Both the position numbers and the translations under genes were made by a program. A stretch of 64,000 nucleotides of DNA from CAVRTM01 sp963696105 (GTDB taxonomy: Bacteria; Actinomycetota; Actinomycetes; Actinomycetales; Dermatophilaceae). The DNA is taken from NCBI GenBank assembly GCA_963696105.1, contig CAVOIP010000005.1:62001-126000 (forward strand), written 5' to 3'. Each line of letters opens with the position of its first letter. Within the stretch, counting starts at the first letter, position 1. The notes beneath the pieces were generated by a model. It worked only from the letters and a program-made list of their open reading frames with translations, was not told the DNA's origin and searched no databases. This document shows positions 18,945 through 27,133 of the stretch, one piece after another.

Positions 18945-18982
18945 GGAGCCCGGCACACCCCGCGAGGGGTGTGCCGGGCTCC
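18945..18982. terminator. Bidirectional hairpin terminator
   Basis: A perfect 17-bp stem (18945-18961 with 18966-18982) and a GCGA loop, 28 bases after the secreted-protein stop and 21 bases before the convergent pnp stop. It has no long U-tract, usual for high-GC actinobacteria. It can serve both strands. Confidence 0.8.
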
Positions 18983-19002
18983 GGGTCGAACGGGACGCAG
19001 GA

Positions 19003-21282
19003 TCAGGCGTCGGCCGGCTCCGAGGCGGCCGGGGCCGCGGCGTCGGAGGACCCCGCGTCCGACGCACCGGCGTCGGGCTCGGCGATCACGGCGGCGAGGC
19101 TCAGCTTGCCGCGCGGGTCGATCTCCTTGAGCTCGACCTGGATCTTCTGGCCGATCTTGACGACGTCGTCGACCGAGTCGATCCGCTTGCCGCCGACGAG
19201 CTTGCGCACCTCGGAGATGTGCAGCAGGCCGTCCTTGCCCGGCAGGAGCGAGACGAACGCGCCGAAGGTGGTCGTCTTCACCACGGTGCCGAGGAAGCGC
19301 TCGCCGACCTCGGGCATCTGCGGGTTGGCGATCGCGTTGATCATCGCGCGAGCGGCGTCCGCGGACGGGCCGTCGGTGGCACCGATGTAGATGGTGCCGT
19401 CGTCCTCGATCGAGATCTGGGCGCCGGTGTCGTCCTGGATCTGGTTGATCATCTTGCCCTTCGGGCCGATGACCTCGCCGATCTTGTCGACCGGGACGGT
19501 CACGCTGATCACCCGCGGGGCGAACTCGCTCATCTCGTCCGGGGTGTCGATGGCCTCGGCCATGACGTCCAGGATGTGCAGACGCGCGTCGCGGGCCTGG
19601 GTCAGCGCGCCACCGAGCACCGAGGCGGGGATGCCGTCGAGCTTGGTGTCGAGCTGGATGGCCGTGACGAAGCCGCGGGTGCCGGCGACCTTGAAGTCCA
19701 TGTCACCGAACGCGTCCTCGGCGCCGAGGATGTCGGTGAGGGCGGCGTACTGCGTCTCCCCGTCGACCTCGTCGGAGACCAGGCCCATCGCGATGCCCGC
19801 AACCGGGGCGCGCAGCGGCACACCGGCGTTCAGCAGCGAGAGGGTCGAGGCGCAGACCGAGCCCATGGACGTCGAGCCGTTGGAACCCAGCGCCTCGGAC
19901 ACCTGGCGGATCGCGTAGGGGAACTCCTCGCGGGTCGGCAGGACCGGCATGAGCGCACGCTCGGCCAGGGCGCCGTGACCGATCTCGCGGCGCTTGGGCG
20001 AACCCACGCGGCCGGTCTCACCCGTGCTGTAGGGCGGGAAGTTGTAGTTGTGCATGTAGCGCTTGCGCGTCACCGGGGAGAGGGTGTCGAGCTGCTGCTC
20101 CATGCGCAGCATGTTCAGCGTGGTGACACCCATGATCTGGGTCTCGCCGCGCTCGAAGATGGCGGAGCCGTGCACGCGCGGCAGGACCTCGACCTCCGCG
20201 CCCAGGGCGCGGATGTCGGCCAGGCCACGGCCGTCGATGCGGACCTTGTCGCGCAGGATGCGCTGACGGATCAGCTTCTTCTGCACGGCGCGGTAGGCGG
20301 CGGAGATCTCCTTCTCGCGACCCTCGAACCCACCGTCGGCCGAGGCGAGCGAGGCGCGGACGGCGTCCTTGATCTCGTCGATCCGCGACTCGCGCTCCTG
20401 CTTGCCGGCGATCTGCAGCGCGGCGGTCAGGTCGGCGGAGGTGGCGGCCTCGACGGCGGCGTACACGTCGTCCTGGTAGTCCAGGAAGATCGGGAAGTCC
20501 TGGACCGGCTTGGCGGCCTGGGCGGCGAGCTCGGCCTGGGCCTTGCACAGCGCCGCGATGAACTTCTTGGAGGCCTCGAGACCCTCGGCCACGACCTCCT
20601 CGGTCGGGGCCTGGACACCCTGGTTGGTCACCAGGTCCCAGGTGGCGTCGGTGGACTCGGCCTCGACCATCATGATCGCGACGTCCTCGGCGCCATCCTT
20701 GTTCGTCACGACGCGGCCGGCGACGACCATGTCGAAGACCGAGCGCTCGGCGTCGCTGAAGTTCGGGAACGCGACCCACTGGCCCTCGATGAGGGCGACG
20801 CGGACGCCGCCGATCGGGCCGCTGAACGGCAGGCCGGAGATCTGCGTCGAGGCCGACGCGGCGTTGATCGCCAGCACGTCGTACTGGTGGTCGGGGTTGA
20901 GCGCGAGCACCGTGATGACGACCTGGACCTCGTTGCGCAGGCCCTTGGTGAAGGTCGGGCGCAGCGGGCGGTCGATCAGGCGGCAGGTGAGGATCGCGTC
21001 GGTGGAGGGGCGGCCCTCGCGACGGAAGAACGAGCCGGGGATCTTGCCCGCGGCGTACATGCGCTCCTCGACGTCCACCGTCAGGGGGAAGAAGTCGAAC
21101 TGCTCCTTCGGGCTGCGACCGGCCGTGGTGGTCGACAGCAGCATCGTGTCCTCATCGAGGTAGGCGGCGACGGCGCCACCGGCCTGCTTGGCGAGGCGTC
21201 CGGTCTCGAACCGGACCGTGCGGGTGCCGAACGTGCCGTTGTCGAGCGTGGCTTCGGCGAACTGAATCTCTGGACCCTCCAT
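19003..21282 (-). CDS. pnp: Polyribonucleotide nucleotidyltransferase (PNPase)
   Basis: A 759-residue phosphorolytic 3'-5' exoribonuclease that in actinobacteria also makes RNA tails. Two RNase PH domains are separated by a helical linker: the first has GRSPKEQFDFFPLTVDVEER and GSFFRREGRPSTDAILTCRL, the second FPPYSTGETGRVGSPKRREI and SNGSTSMGSVCASTLSLLNA. The C-terminus has a KH domain (IGEVIGPKGKMINQIQ) and an S1 domain (FLGTVVKTTTFGAFVSLLPG), then an Ala/Asp/Ser-rich tail. The ATG at 21282 has GGAGGG in front; an in-frame upstream start would add an unconserved leader. It follows rpsO on the same strand with a terminator between, as in many bacteria. Confidence 0.96.
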   Translation of the reverse strand: MEGPEIQFAEATLDNGTFGTRTVRFETGRLAKQAGGAVAAYLDEDTMLLSTTTAGRSPKEQFDFFPLTVDVEERMYAAGKIPGSFFRREGRPSTDAILTCRLIDRPLRPTFTKGLRNEVQVVITVLALNPDHQYDVLAINAASASTQISGLPFSGPIGGVRVALIEGQWVAFPNFSDAERSVFDMVVAGRVVTNKDGAEDVAIMMVEAESTDATWDLVTNQGVQAPTEEVVAEGLEASKKFIAALCKAQAELAAQAAKPVQDFPIFLDYQDDVYAAVEAATSADLTAALQIAGKQERESRIDEIKDAVRASLASADGGFEGREKEISAAYRAVQKKLIRQRILRDKVRIDGRGLADIRALGAEVEVLPRVHGSAIFERGETQIMGVTTLNMLRMEQQLDTLSPVTRKRYMHNYNFPPYSTGETGRVGSPKRREIGHGALAERALMPVLPTREEFPYAIRQVSEALGSNGSTSMGSVCASTLSLLNAGVPLRAPVAGIAMGLVSDEVDGETQYAALTDILGAEDAFGDMDFKVAGTRGFVTAIQLDTKLDGIPASVLGGALTQARDARLHILDVMAEAIDTPDEMSEFAPRVISVTVPVDKIGEVIGPKGKMINQIQDDTGAQISIEDDGTIYIGATDGPSADAARAMINAIANPQMPEVGERFLGTVVKTTTFGAFVSLLPGKDGLLHISEVRKLVGGKRIDSVDDVVKIGQKIQVELKEIDPRGKLSLAAVIAEPDAGASDAGSSDAAAPAASEPADA

Positions 21283-21403
21283 GTGGGCCCTCCATTTCTT
21301 CTGTTCAGAACAGGCACGTGCATCGTCGTTGTGCACGAGCATTCTTCGGGTGGGACGGTGGTGCCCGTCCGACGGGCCGGGGGAACCGGGCCCGCCCTCA
21401 TGC

Positions 21404-21442
21404 AAAAAGGAGCGGCTCCCCGAGGTGAAGGGAACCGCTCCC
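21404..21442 (-). terminator. Rho-independent terminator after rpsO
   Basis: On the minus strand GGAGCGGTTCCC pairs with GGGAGCCGCTCC (one U-G pair) across a ~9-base loop and is followed by TTTTT (complement of 21408-21404). It sits between rpsO and pnp, so it can separate or attenuate the two. Confidence 0.78.
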
Positions 21443-21453
21443 GTGCAGAAGCG

Positions 21454-21723
21454 TTATCGGCGCAGACCGAGGCGCTTGATCAGCTCGCGGTAGCGCGTGA
21501 TGTCGGTCGACTCGAGGTAGCGCAGCATCCGCTTGCGGCGGCCGACCAGCAGCAGCAGCCCGCGGCGGCTGTGGTGGTCGTGCTTGTGCTCACGCGAGTG
21601 CTCGGTGAGGTCCTTGATCCGGCGCGTCAGCATCGCGATCTGGACCTCGGGGGAGCCGGTGTCGCCGTCCTTGGTGGCGTACTCGGCCATGATTTCCTTC
21701 TTCACAGCAGCATCAAGAGGCAT
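21454..21723 (-). CDS. rpsO: 30S ribosomal protein S15
   Basis: The 89-residue S15 binds 16S rRNA early in assembly of the platform. It shows the expected FATxDGDTGSPEVQIAML-type start (ATKDGDTGSPEVQIAMLTRR), the HKHDHHSRRGLLLLVGRR loop and the conserved end RYLESTDITRYRELIKRLGL. An AAGGAG lies 9 bases before the ATG. Position directly upstream of pnp is conserved widely. Confidence 0.97.
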   Translation of the reverse strand: MPLDAAVKKEIMAEYATKDGDTGSPEVQIAMLTRRIKDLTEHSREHKHDHHSRRGLLLLVGRRKRMLRYLESTDITRYRELIKRLGLRR

Positions 21724-21864
21724 GCGGGGCGACTCCTTGTGATCGTTGCGCGGTGCCTTGGGGCTGGTTCACCCAGGCTCTCTGTGTCCGCGGCCGGTCG
21801 GACGGCACCAGCAAGGCTAGCAGCGGCCCGGCCAGCCCCCTAATCCCTGCTGCTCCGCTCCCCG

Positions 21865-21899
21865 TTGACCTGCACTCTCTCCACTTGTAGCGTACAAGT
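21865..21899 (+). promoter_or_regulatory. gntR promoter with palindromic operator
   Basis: TTGACC (21865-21870) and TAGCGT (21888-21893), 17 bases apart, form a promoter for the GntR-type gene. A perfect 17-bp palindrome ACTTGTA-GCG-TACAAGT covers 21883-21899, across the -10 and up to the ATG at 21902. A dimeric repressor bound there would block RNA polymerase, so autoregulation is likely. The transcript would be leaderless or nearly so. Confidence 0.7.
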
Positions 21900-21901
21900 T
21901 G

Positions 21902-22660
21902 ATGACAGGTGCCCGGTTCCGGACCATCGCCGACGACGTGCGCGAGCGCATCGCCCTCGGCGACCTCGGCGACTCCGGTGCCCTGGAGAGCGAGGCCATG
22001 CTCGGACGGCGGTACGGCGCGAGCCGGGTCACCGTGCGCCGCGCGCTCGAGCTGCTGCGCGAGCAGGGGCTGGTCGAGAGCCGGCAGGGCTCGGGCTGGT
22101 TCGTCACCGGCGGCTCCTTCCACCAGACCCTCGCGCTGGGCACGTTCCGGCACGCGTCGTCCGCGGTCCTGGACTCCGGCCGGCAGCTGGCCCGGCGCGT
22201 GGCCTCCTTCGCCTACGAGGTCCCGCCCGCCGCAGTGGCGTCGAGCCTGTCGCTGGCAGCCGGGCAGGAGGCGCTGCACAGCCGGTCGGTCCGCACGGTC
22301 GACGACGTGCCGCTGGACCTCGTGCAGGAGTGGGTGCCGGCGCCGCTCGCCGGCCGGCTCAGCCGTGCCGACGCCGCCGACCCCGGCATCTGGCAGAGCC
22401 TGCAGCGCGACGGCCACCGGGTGGCCTCCGTGCGGCAGAGCATCACCGCGGGCATCGCCAGCGAGCAGGACGCGGGGCTGCTCGGCGTCGGCCCCGGCAC
22501 CGCGCTGCTGCTCGTGCGCCGGCTGGCCCTGGCGCGCGACGGCGATCCGGTCGCCCTGTCCGACCACCGCTACCTGGCCCACCGCTTCACCCTCGAGGTG
22601 GAGTTCCACGGCTGGCCCGCCGCCGACGAGCCGCCCGGGCTGCGGACCGTCCCCGCCTGA
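21902..22660 (+). CDS. GntR family (HutC-type) transcriptional regulator
   Basis: A protein of about 252 residues. The N-terminal winged helix-turn-helix (residues ~7-72) has LESEAMLGRRYGASRVTVRR and LREQGLVESRQGSGWFV, the GntR signature. The C-terminal ~160 residues form a UTRA-type ligand domain: DDVPLDLVQEWVPAPLAGRL, GTALLLVRRLALARDGDPVA, SDHRYLAHRFTLEVEF. HutC-type regulators bind sugars, amino acids or related effectors. I choose ATG 21902, right after the operator palindrome; a TTG three bases earlier is possible. rfbB follows 96 bases downstream, so a nucleotide-sugar or carbohydrate effector is possible but unproven. Confidence 0.85.
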   Translation: MTGARFRTIADDVRERIALGDLGDSGALESEAMLGRRYGASRVTVRRALELLREQGLVESRQGSGWFVTGGSFHQTLALGTFRHASSAVLDSGRQLARRVASFAYEVPPAAVASSLSLAAGQEALHSRSVRTVDDVPLDLVQEWVPAPLAGRLSRADAADPGIWQSLQRDGHRVASVRQSITAGIASEQDAGLLGVGPGTALLLVRRLALARDGDPVALSDHRYLAHRFTLEVEFHGWPAADEPPGLRTVPA

Positions 22661-22756
22661 CCCGCCGCGCTCGAGCTCGCCCGCCCCGAACCCCCCCCGC
22701 CCTCCCCCGGCGGCCACCGGCCGCCGTACGCACCTGACACCCAAGGAGATCCGCCC

Positions 22757-23752
22757 ATGAAGGTCCTCGTCACCGGAGGTGCCGGCTTCATCGGCGCCAA
22801 CTTCGTGCACCGCGTCCGCGACGTCCGCCCCGACTGGCAGGTGACCGTCCTGGACGCCCTCACCTACGCCGGCAACCGGGAGAGCCTGGCCGACCTCGGT
22901 GACTCGGTCCGGTTCGTCGAGGGCAACGTCGCCGACGCCGAGCTGGTCGACACGCTGGTGGGCGACACCGACGTGGTGGTGCACTTCGCCGCCGAGTCCC
23001 ACAACGACAACTCCCTGGACGACCCCTGGCCGTTCATGGAGTCCAACATCATCGGCACCTACCGGCTGTTGGAGGCCGTCCGCCACCACGGCGCACGGCT
23101 GCACCACATCTCCACCGACGAGGTCTACGGCGACCTGGAGCTGGACGACCCGGCCCGCTTCACCGAGCAGACCCCGGTCAACCCCTCCAGCCCCTACTCC
23201 GCGAGCAAGGCCAGCGCCGACCTGCTGGTGCGGGCGTGGATCCGCTCGTTCGGCATCCCGGCCACGCTGTCCAACTGCTCCAACAACTACGGGCCCTACC
23301 AGCACGTCGAGAAGTTCATCCCGCGCCAGATCACCGGCATCCTGCAGGGCGTCAAGCCCAAGCTGTACGGCGCCGGCGCCAACGTGCGCGACTGGATCCA
23401 CGTAGACGACCACAACGACGCGGTCATCGCGATCCTCGAGCAGGGCCGCGTCGGCGAGACCTACCTCATCGGCGCCGACGGCGAGCAGGACAACGCCTCG
23501 ATCGTGGCGCTGCTGCTGGAGCTGATGGGCAAGCCGGCCGACTGGTTCGAGCACGTCAACGACCGGCCCGGGCACGACCTCCGCTACGCCATCGACTCCA
23601 GCAAGCTGCGGGCCGAGACCGACTGGCGGCCGCGCTACCAGGACATCCGGGCCGGGCTGACCCAGACGATCCAGTGGTACCGCGAGCACGAGGCGTGGTG
23701 GGCCCCGGCCAAGGAGCGCACCGAGCAGACCTACCAGCGACTGGGCCGCTGA
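22757..23752 (+). CDS. rfbB: dTDP-glucose 4,6-dehydratase
   Basis: An extended short-chain dehydrogenase/reductase of 331 residues converting dTDP-glucose to dTDP-4-keto-6-deoxyglucose, the second step to dTDP-rhamnose. It has the NAD-binding VTGGAGFIGANFVHR, VVHFAAESHNDNS, the STDEVYGD catalytic segment (Thr-Asp-Glu) and the active-site YSASKAS; NYGPYQHVEKFIPRQI and VRDWIHVDDH are family hallmarks. AAGGAG precedes the ATG. The other rhamnose genes (rfbA, C, D) are not adjacent, which is unusual. Confidence 0.92.
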   Translation: MKVLVTGGAGFIGANFVHRVRDVRPDWQVTVLDALTYAGNRESLADLGDSVRFVEGNVADAELVDTLVGDTDVVVHFAAESHNDNSLDDPWPFMESNIIGTYRLLEAVRHHGARLHHISTDEVYGDLELDDPARFTEQTPVNPSSPYSASKASADLLVRAWIRSFGIPATLSNCSNNYGPYQHVEKFIPRQITGILQGVKPKLYGAGANVRDWIHVDDHNDAVIAILEQGRVGETYLIGADGEQDNASIVALLLELMGKPADWFEHVNDRPGHDLRYAIDSSKLRAETDWRPRYQDIRAGLTQTIQWYREHEAWWAPAKERTEQTYQRLGR

Positions 23753-23769
23753 GCCGGCCACCGGGCGCT

Positions 23770-23797
23770 GAGCCGGCCTGACCGGTCAGGCCGGCTC
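23770..23797. terminator. 28-bp perfect palindrome between convergent genes
   Basis: Arms GAGCCGGCCTGACC (23770-23783) and GGTCAGGCCGGCTC (23784-23797) are perfect complements with no spacer. Two further copies of a TCAGGCCGG-containing unit follow to about 23,825. It lies 18 bases after rfbB and 48 before the convergent MFS stop, so a bidirectional terminator is the best reading. Confidence 0.6.
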
Positions 23798-23844
23798 GGC
23801 TCAGGCCGGCTCGGCTCAGGCCGGGTCGGACGGCTCTGGCCGGG

Positions 23845-25134
23845 TCAGGCCGGGACCGGCGTCGCGTCGCCCACGCCGCGCTCCGACCCCGCTGGGCCCT
23901 CTGCGGCGGGGACCGCCTCGGGTGCGCCCGCCGGCGTACCGGCCAGCAGCGACCACAGCCGCCAGGCGGCGCCGACCGCCACGAGGCTGATGACCACGTG
24001 GGCGGCGACGAAGACCGTGCCGTGCCCGGCGTTGAGCGCGACCCCGGCCAGCAGCGGGCCGACGGCCGAGCCGCTGGTCTGGATCGCACCGAAGACCCCG
24101 AGCGTGGTGCCGACCATGCCGCTCGGCGCCAGGCTCGCGGTGAGCGGGTTGAGCACCGGCGCGTACATCGTCTCGCCGACCGCGAAGATGCCGAACGTCG
24201 TGACGAACAGCGTGGCGGCCAGGCCCGGGACGTGCGAGGCGGCGGCGAGGATCAGCCACGACAGAACCCAGATGCCGCCGACGACGACCAGCAGCGAGGG
24301 GGCCGAGCGGCGCGCGGTCCACCGCACCACCGCCATCTGCAGGGCGATGATCACCACACAGTTGACGGCGGCAGCCGTGCCGATCGTGCGCTCGGAGACG
24401 TCGAGGACGGTCAGCGCGTAGGCCGGCAGGCCGCTCTCGAACTGGGCGTAGAACCCGAGCGCGAGGGCGATGGTGACGAGCGCGGTCCAGCGCAGCGCCG
24501 GGGTGGCGAAGATCAGCCGGATCGCGGCGCCGCTGCCGCTGCGCCCGGCCTCCGCCGCGGTCGGCAGCGCCTCGCAGGGCGCGGCGCCGCGGCCGGCGAG
24601 GAGCAGCAGCAGACCGGACACGATGAACCCGACCGCTGCGGTGGTGAAGGCCGGCCACATGCCGTTGGGCTCGCGCAGGTTGACCATGTACCCAGCGGCG
24701 AAGGCCCCGACGGCCATGCCGAGCGCTTGCCCGGTGAACACCCAGGCGAAGACGCGACGACGGTCCTCGGAGGCGACCCACCGCAGCACCAGCACCGACT
24801 GGGCCGGCGCGGCGGCGGTGACGCCGATGCCGAAGACGAACATGCCGGCCAGGAAGGCGACCGGTGAGCCGGCGAGGATGAGGTACGCCGTACCGGCGGC
24901 AGCCACGACCTTGGCGGCGACCGCGACCCGCACGGGTGGCAGCCGGTCGGCCAGCCGCCCACCGAGCGGGGCGGCGACCAGGGCCCCGATCGAGAACAGG
25001 CTCGACGCCGCGGCGGCGACGAGGCTGCCCCAGCCACGGGTGTTGGCCGCGTAGGCGTACTGGTACGGCAGCACCGTGCCCCACCCGACCATCGCGATCG
25101 TCGACGCGAGGATCAGCAGCCGTGCGCGCTTCAC
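23845..25134 (-). CDS. Major facilitator superfamily transporter
   Basis: A drug/metabolite-type MFS permease of about 429 residues with 12 hydrophobic segments. The motif-A-like loop between helices 2 and 3 reads LGGRLADRLPPVR, and the second half has an equivalent region. The tail is Pro/Gly/Ala-rich. An ATG at 25146 is in frame, but GGAGGA lies just after it, at the right distance from GTG 25134, so I prefer the GTG start. The divergent MarR regulator and shared AT-rich, palindrome-containing promoter strongly suggest MarR-controlled efflux. The substrate cannot be predicted. Confidence 0.85.
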   Translation of the reverse strand: MKRARLLILASTIAMVGWGTVLPYQYAYAANTRGWGSLVAAAASSLFSIGALVAAPLGGRLADRLPPVRVAVAAKVVAAAGTAYLILAGSPVAFLAGMFVFGIGVTAAAPAQSVLVLRWVASEDRRRVFAWVFTGQALGMAVGAFAAGYMVNLREPNGMWPAFTTAAVGFIVSGLLLLLAGRGAAPCEALPTAAEAGRSGSGAAIRLIFATPALRWTALVTIALALGFYAQFESGLPAYALTVLDVSERTIGTAAAVNCVVIIALQMAVVRWTARRSAPSLLVVVGGIWVLSWLILAAASHVPGLAATLFVTTFGIFAVGETMYAPVLNPLTASLAPSGMVGTTLGVFGAIQTSGSAVGPLLAGVALNAGHGTVFVAAHVVISLVAVGAAWRLWSLLAGTPAGAPEAVPAAEGPAGSERGVGDATPVPA

Positions 25135-25173
25135 CGTGTCCTCCATACTGATTGAAATTCGTAGTGTTTGGTA

Positions 25174-25195
25174 TCGAATATTTCGACTTCGAAAT
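25174..25195. promoter_or_regulatory. Overlapping palindromes in the MFS/marR intergenic region
   Basis: ATTTCGA-CT-TCGAAAT (25180-25195) is a perfect palindrome, and TCGAA-TAT-TTCGA (25174-25186) overlaps it, giving three TCGAA-type half-sites. They lie in the 72-bp AT-rich gap between the divergent MFS and marR genes. This is the expected place and size for a MarR operator acting on both promoters. Confidence 0.68.
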
Positions 25196-25218
25196 CTTAG
25201 CATGAGAAGATCCGCGGT

Positions 25219-25752
25219 ATGACGACACCCAAGCGAGCCCGCGCCAGGACCGAGTCGGCCCACGAGCTCTATCGGGCCGAGGTGGCGGCCTACGTCGCCG
25301 CGGGCGGCGACGAGACCGTGCAGCGGGTCATCACCGGCGTGCACGGCCTGGCCCGGCGCCTGAACCAGTGGTACGACCGGCAGCTGGCCGACCTCGACCT
25401 CTCCCACGGTGAGTGGTCCGTGCTCTCCCGGCTGGCGACGGTGCCGGAGGGGACGGCGCTCACGCCGAGCCAGCTGGCCGACGCCACCAACGTCGCCGCG
25501 TCCTCGATGACGCACCGCCTGGACCGGATGAGCCAGCGCGGCCTCGTCGCCCGCGCGACCGACCCGGACAACCGCACGCGCATCCTCGTCACGTTGACCG
25601 AGGGCGGTTGGGAGACGTTCCGGGCCGCGACCCAGGAGTCCAACATGGTCGAGACCGACGTGCTCGGCCGGCTCACGACGGACCAGCGCCAGGAGCTCGC
25701 CTCCCTGCTGGAGATCGTCATCGCCGGGCTGGACGAGGAGGCCCCGACCTGA
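25219..25752 (+). CDS. MarR family transcriptional regulator
   Basis: A 177-residue winged-helix regulator. The core has LDLSHGEWSVLSRLATVPEG, then the recognition helix region LTPSQLADATNVAASSMTHR, the wing DRMSQRGLVARATDPDNRTR and a C-terminal dimerisation helix (LASLLEIVIAGLDEE). The ~45-residue N-terminal extension is longer than usual. ATG at 25219. MarR proteins bind palindromes between divergent genes and release on binding phenolics, drugs or oxidants. The neighbouring MFS transporter is the natural target. Confidence 0.9.
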   Translation: MTTPKRARARTESAHELYRAEVAAYVAAGGDETVQRVITGVHGLARRLNQWYDRQLADLDLSHGEWSVLSRLATVPEGTALTPSQLADATNVAASSMTHRLDRMSQRGLVARATDPDNRTRILVTLTEGGWETFRAATQESNMVETDVLGRLTTDQRQELASLLEIVIAGLDEEAPT

Positions 25753-25861
25753 CCGGCCCCGGGCGCGCGGCCGGCCCGGAGGTGGCGTGCCCCGTCCTGA
25801 CCCTGAGGTGGCGTGACCCGGGCGCCCCGCTCCAGCGGCCGCGGCAGGCCGGCGCACGACA

Positions 25862-25898
25862 GGGCCCGGCTGCTCCCCCGGAGGGAGCGGCCGGGCCC
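25862..25898. terminator. Hairpin terminator between marR and ndk
   Basis: Arms of 16 bases (25862-25877 and 25883-25898) with one mismatch and a 5-base loop, lying 20 bases after the ndk stop and 110 after marR. Suitable for both convergent transcripts. Confidence 0.72.
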
Positions 25899-25917
25899 CG
25901 TGGCGTCGGTCGGGGTG

Positions 25918-26340
25918 TCAGCCCAGCTCGGGGAACCAGATGTCGATCTCGCGGGCGGAGGACTCCGGGGAGTCCGAGCCGTGGACGATGTTCTGCTGGA
26001 CCTTCAGGCCCCAGTCGCGGCCGAGGTCGCCGCGGATCGTGCCCGGGAGCGCGGCGGTCGGATCGGTCGCGCCGGCCAGCGCGCGGAAGCCCTCGATGCA
26101 GCGGTGACCCTCGATGACCGCGGCGGTCACGGTGCCGCTGGACATGAACTCCAGCAGCGGCTCGTAGAACGGCTTGCCCTCGTGCTCGGCGTAGTGGCGC
26201 TCCAGGCGCTCGCGGTCGGGAGTGAAGATGTCCAGCGCGACGAGCGTGTAGCCCTTGGCCTCGATGCGGCGCAGGACCTCACCGGTGAGTCCGCGGGCGT
26301 AGCCGTCGGGCTTGACGAGGACGAGGGAGCGTTCGGTCAT
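25918..26340 (-). CDS. ndk: Nucleoside diphosphate kinase
   Basis: A 140-residue NDP kinase transferring phosphate from ATP to other NDPs through a phosphohistidine. It has the ERSLVLVKPDGYARGL start, KPFYEPLLEFMSSGTV, the TDPTAALPGTIRGDLG loop and the active-site NIVHGSDSPESSAREI. TAGGGT is 6 bases before the ATG, suggesting a leaderless transcript. The folC-DUF4233-ndk order is common in actinobacteria. Confidence 0.96.
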   Translation of the reverse strand: MTERSLVLVKPDGYARGLTGEVLRRIEAKGYTLVALDIFTPDRERLERHYAEHEGKPFYEPLLEFMSSGTVTAAVIEGHRCIEGFRALAGATDPTAALPGTIRGDLGRDWGLKVQQNIVHGSDSPESSAREIDIWFPELG

Positions 26341-26349
26341 GGCCGCACC

Positions 26350-26826
26350 CTATCCGCCGTGCGGCGCCGTACCGTCCGAGGGGGAAGGGCCGGGTCCGGG
26401 CCGCTCCGAGGGCTGGTCGGAGGCGTGCTCGGCGTACCAGCGCGCGTCGACCCGGCGCGTGTGCTCGTCCATGGCGGCGCCCTGGACCAGCGCGGTCACC
26501 CACAGCGCCAGGAAGAGCAGGCCCACGACCAGCATCAGCGGCACGATCAGCGCACACAGCAGGGTCGCGAGCTGCAGCAGCCAGCCCAGCGTCACGCCGA
26601 AGGGACGGCGCATCAGCCCGGCGTCGAGGATGCAGACCACCGCGACCACGCTGCCGACCAGCAGGAAGCTGCCGGCCGTGGACTGGCGGTCGGCCGCCGC
26701 AATGCCGCGAGCCACCAGCGCGCCGAAGAACACGGCCAGCCCCTGGCTGCCGATGACCACTGCGGCCAGGCGCCGGGTCATCTTCTCGGGGACACCGTAG
26801 AAGGGCAGCGATCGCAGCAGGTTCAC
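26350..26826 (-). CDS. DUF4233 membrane protein
   Basis: A 158-residue protein with four predicted transmembrane helices between residues ~20 and 115 (including AAVVIGSQGLAVFFGALVAR and GSFLLVGSVVAVVCILDAGL) and a Pro/Ser/Gly-rich cytoplasmic tail. DUF4233 genes usually sit between folC and ndk, exactly as here. Function unknown. The GTG start at 26826 has TAGCCT six bases upstream on the minus strand. Confidence 0.82.
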   Translation of the reverse strand: MNLLRSLPFYGVPEKMTRRLAAVVIGSQGLAVFFGALVARGIAAADRQSTAGSFLLVGSVVAVVCILDAGLMRRPFGVTLGWLLQLATLLCALIVPLMLVVGLLFLALWVTALVQGAAMDEHTRRVDARWYAEHASDQPSERPGPGPSPSDGTAPHGG

Positions 26827-26899
26827 CCCGTCAGGCTATCCGCCCCGCCGTGCGCTCCCCGCGCCCGCCCGCCGGGGGCAGGCTCCCGCCGAGTGGGGC

Positions 26900-27133
26900 T
26901 CAGCGCCGCTCGACGACCCACCGGCCGATGACCTCCTGCGCCGTGGCCAGGCTCGCGCCGGTCTCCTGCCGGTACGCCGCGACGGCGTCCGCCTCGCGTC
27001 CCCGGGCGAGGAGCCCCTCGATCCGGATGCGCGTCCCAGCGGACACCCCGCCCCTGCGGAGCCGCGCCTCGCGGACGCGGGTGACCAGCAGGAACAGGAT
27101 GACCACCACGAGGAGCAGGACGAGGTACTTCAC
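26900..27133 (-). CDS. Small membrane-anchored protein with L7/L12-C-terminal-like motif
   Basis: A 77-residue protein: one N-terminal transmembrane helix (KYLVLLLVVVILFLLVT), a basic stretch, then a helical segment IEGLLARGREADAVAAYRQE followed by TGASLATAQEVIGRW, reminiscent of the ribosomal L7/L12 C-terminal fold found in some small actinobacterial proteins. The ATG overlaps the folC stop (ATGA). Function unknown; a protein-protein contact role near the membrane is a guess. Confidence 0.65.
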   Translation of the reverse strand: MKYLVLLLVVVILFLLVTRVREARLRRGGVSAGTRIRIEGLLARGREADAVAAYRQETGASLATAQEVIGRWVVERR

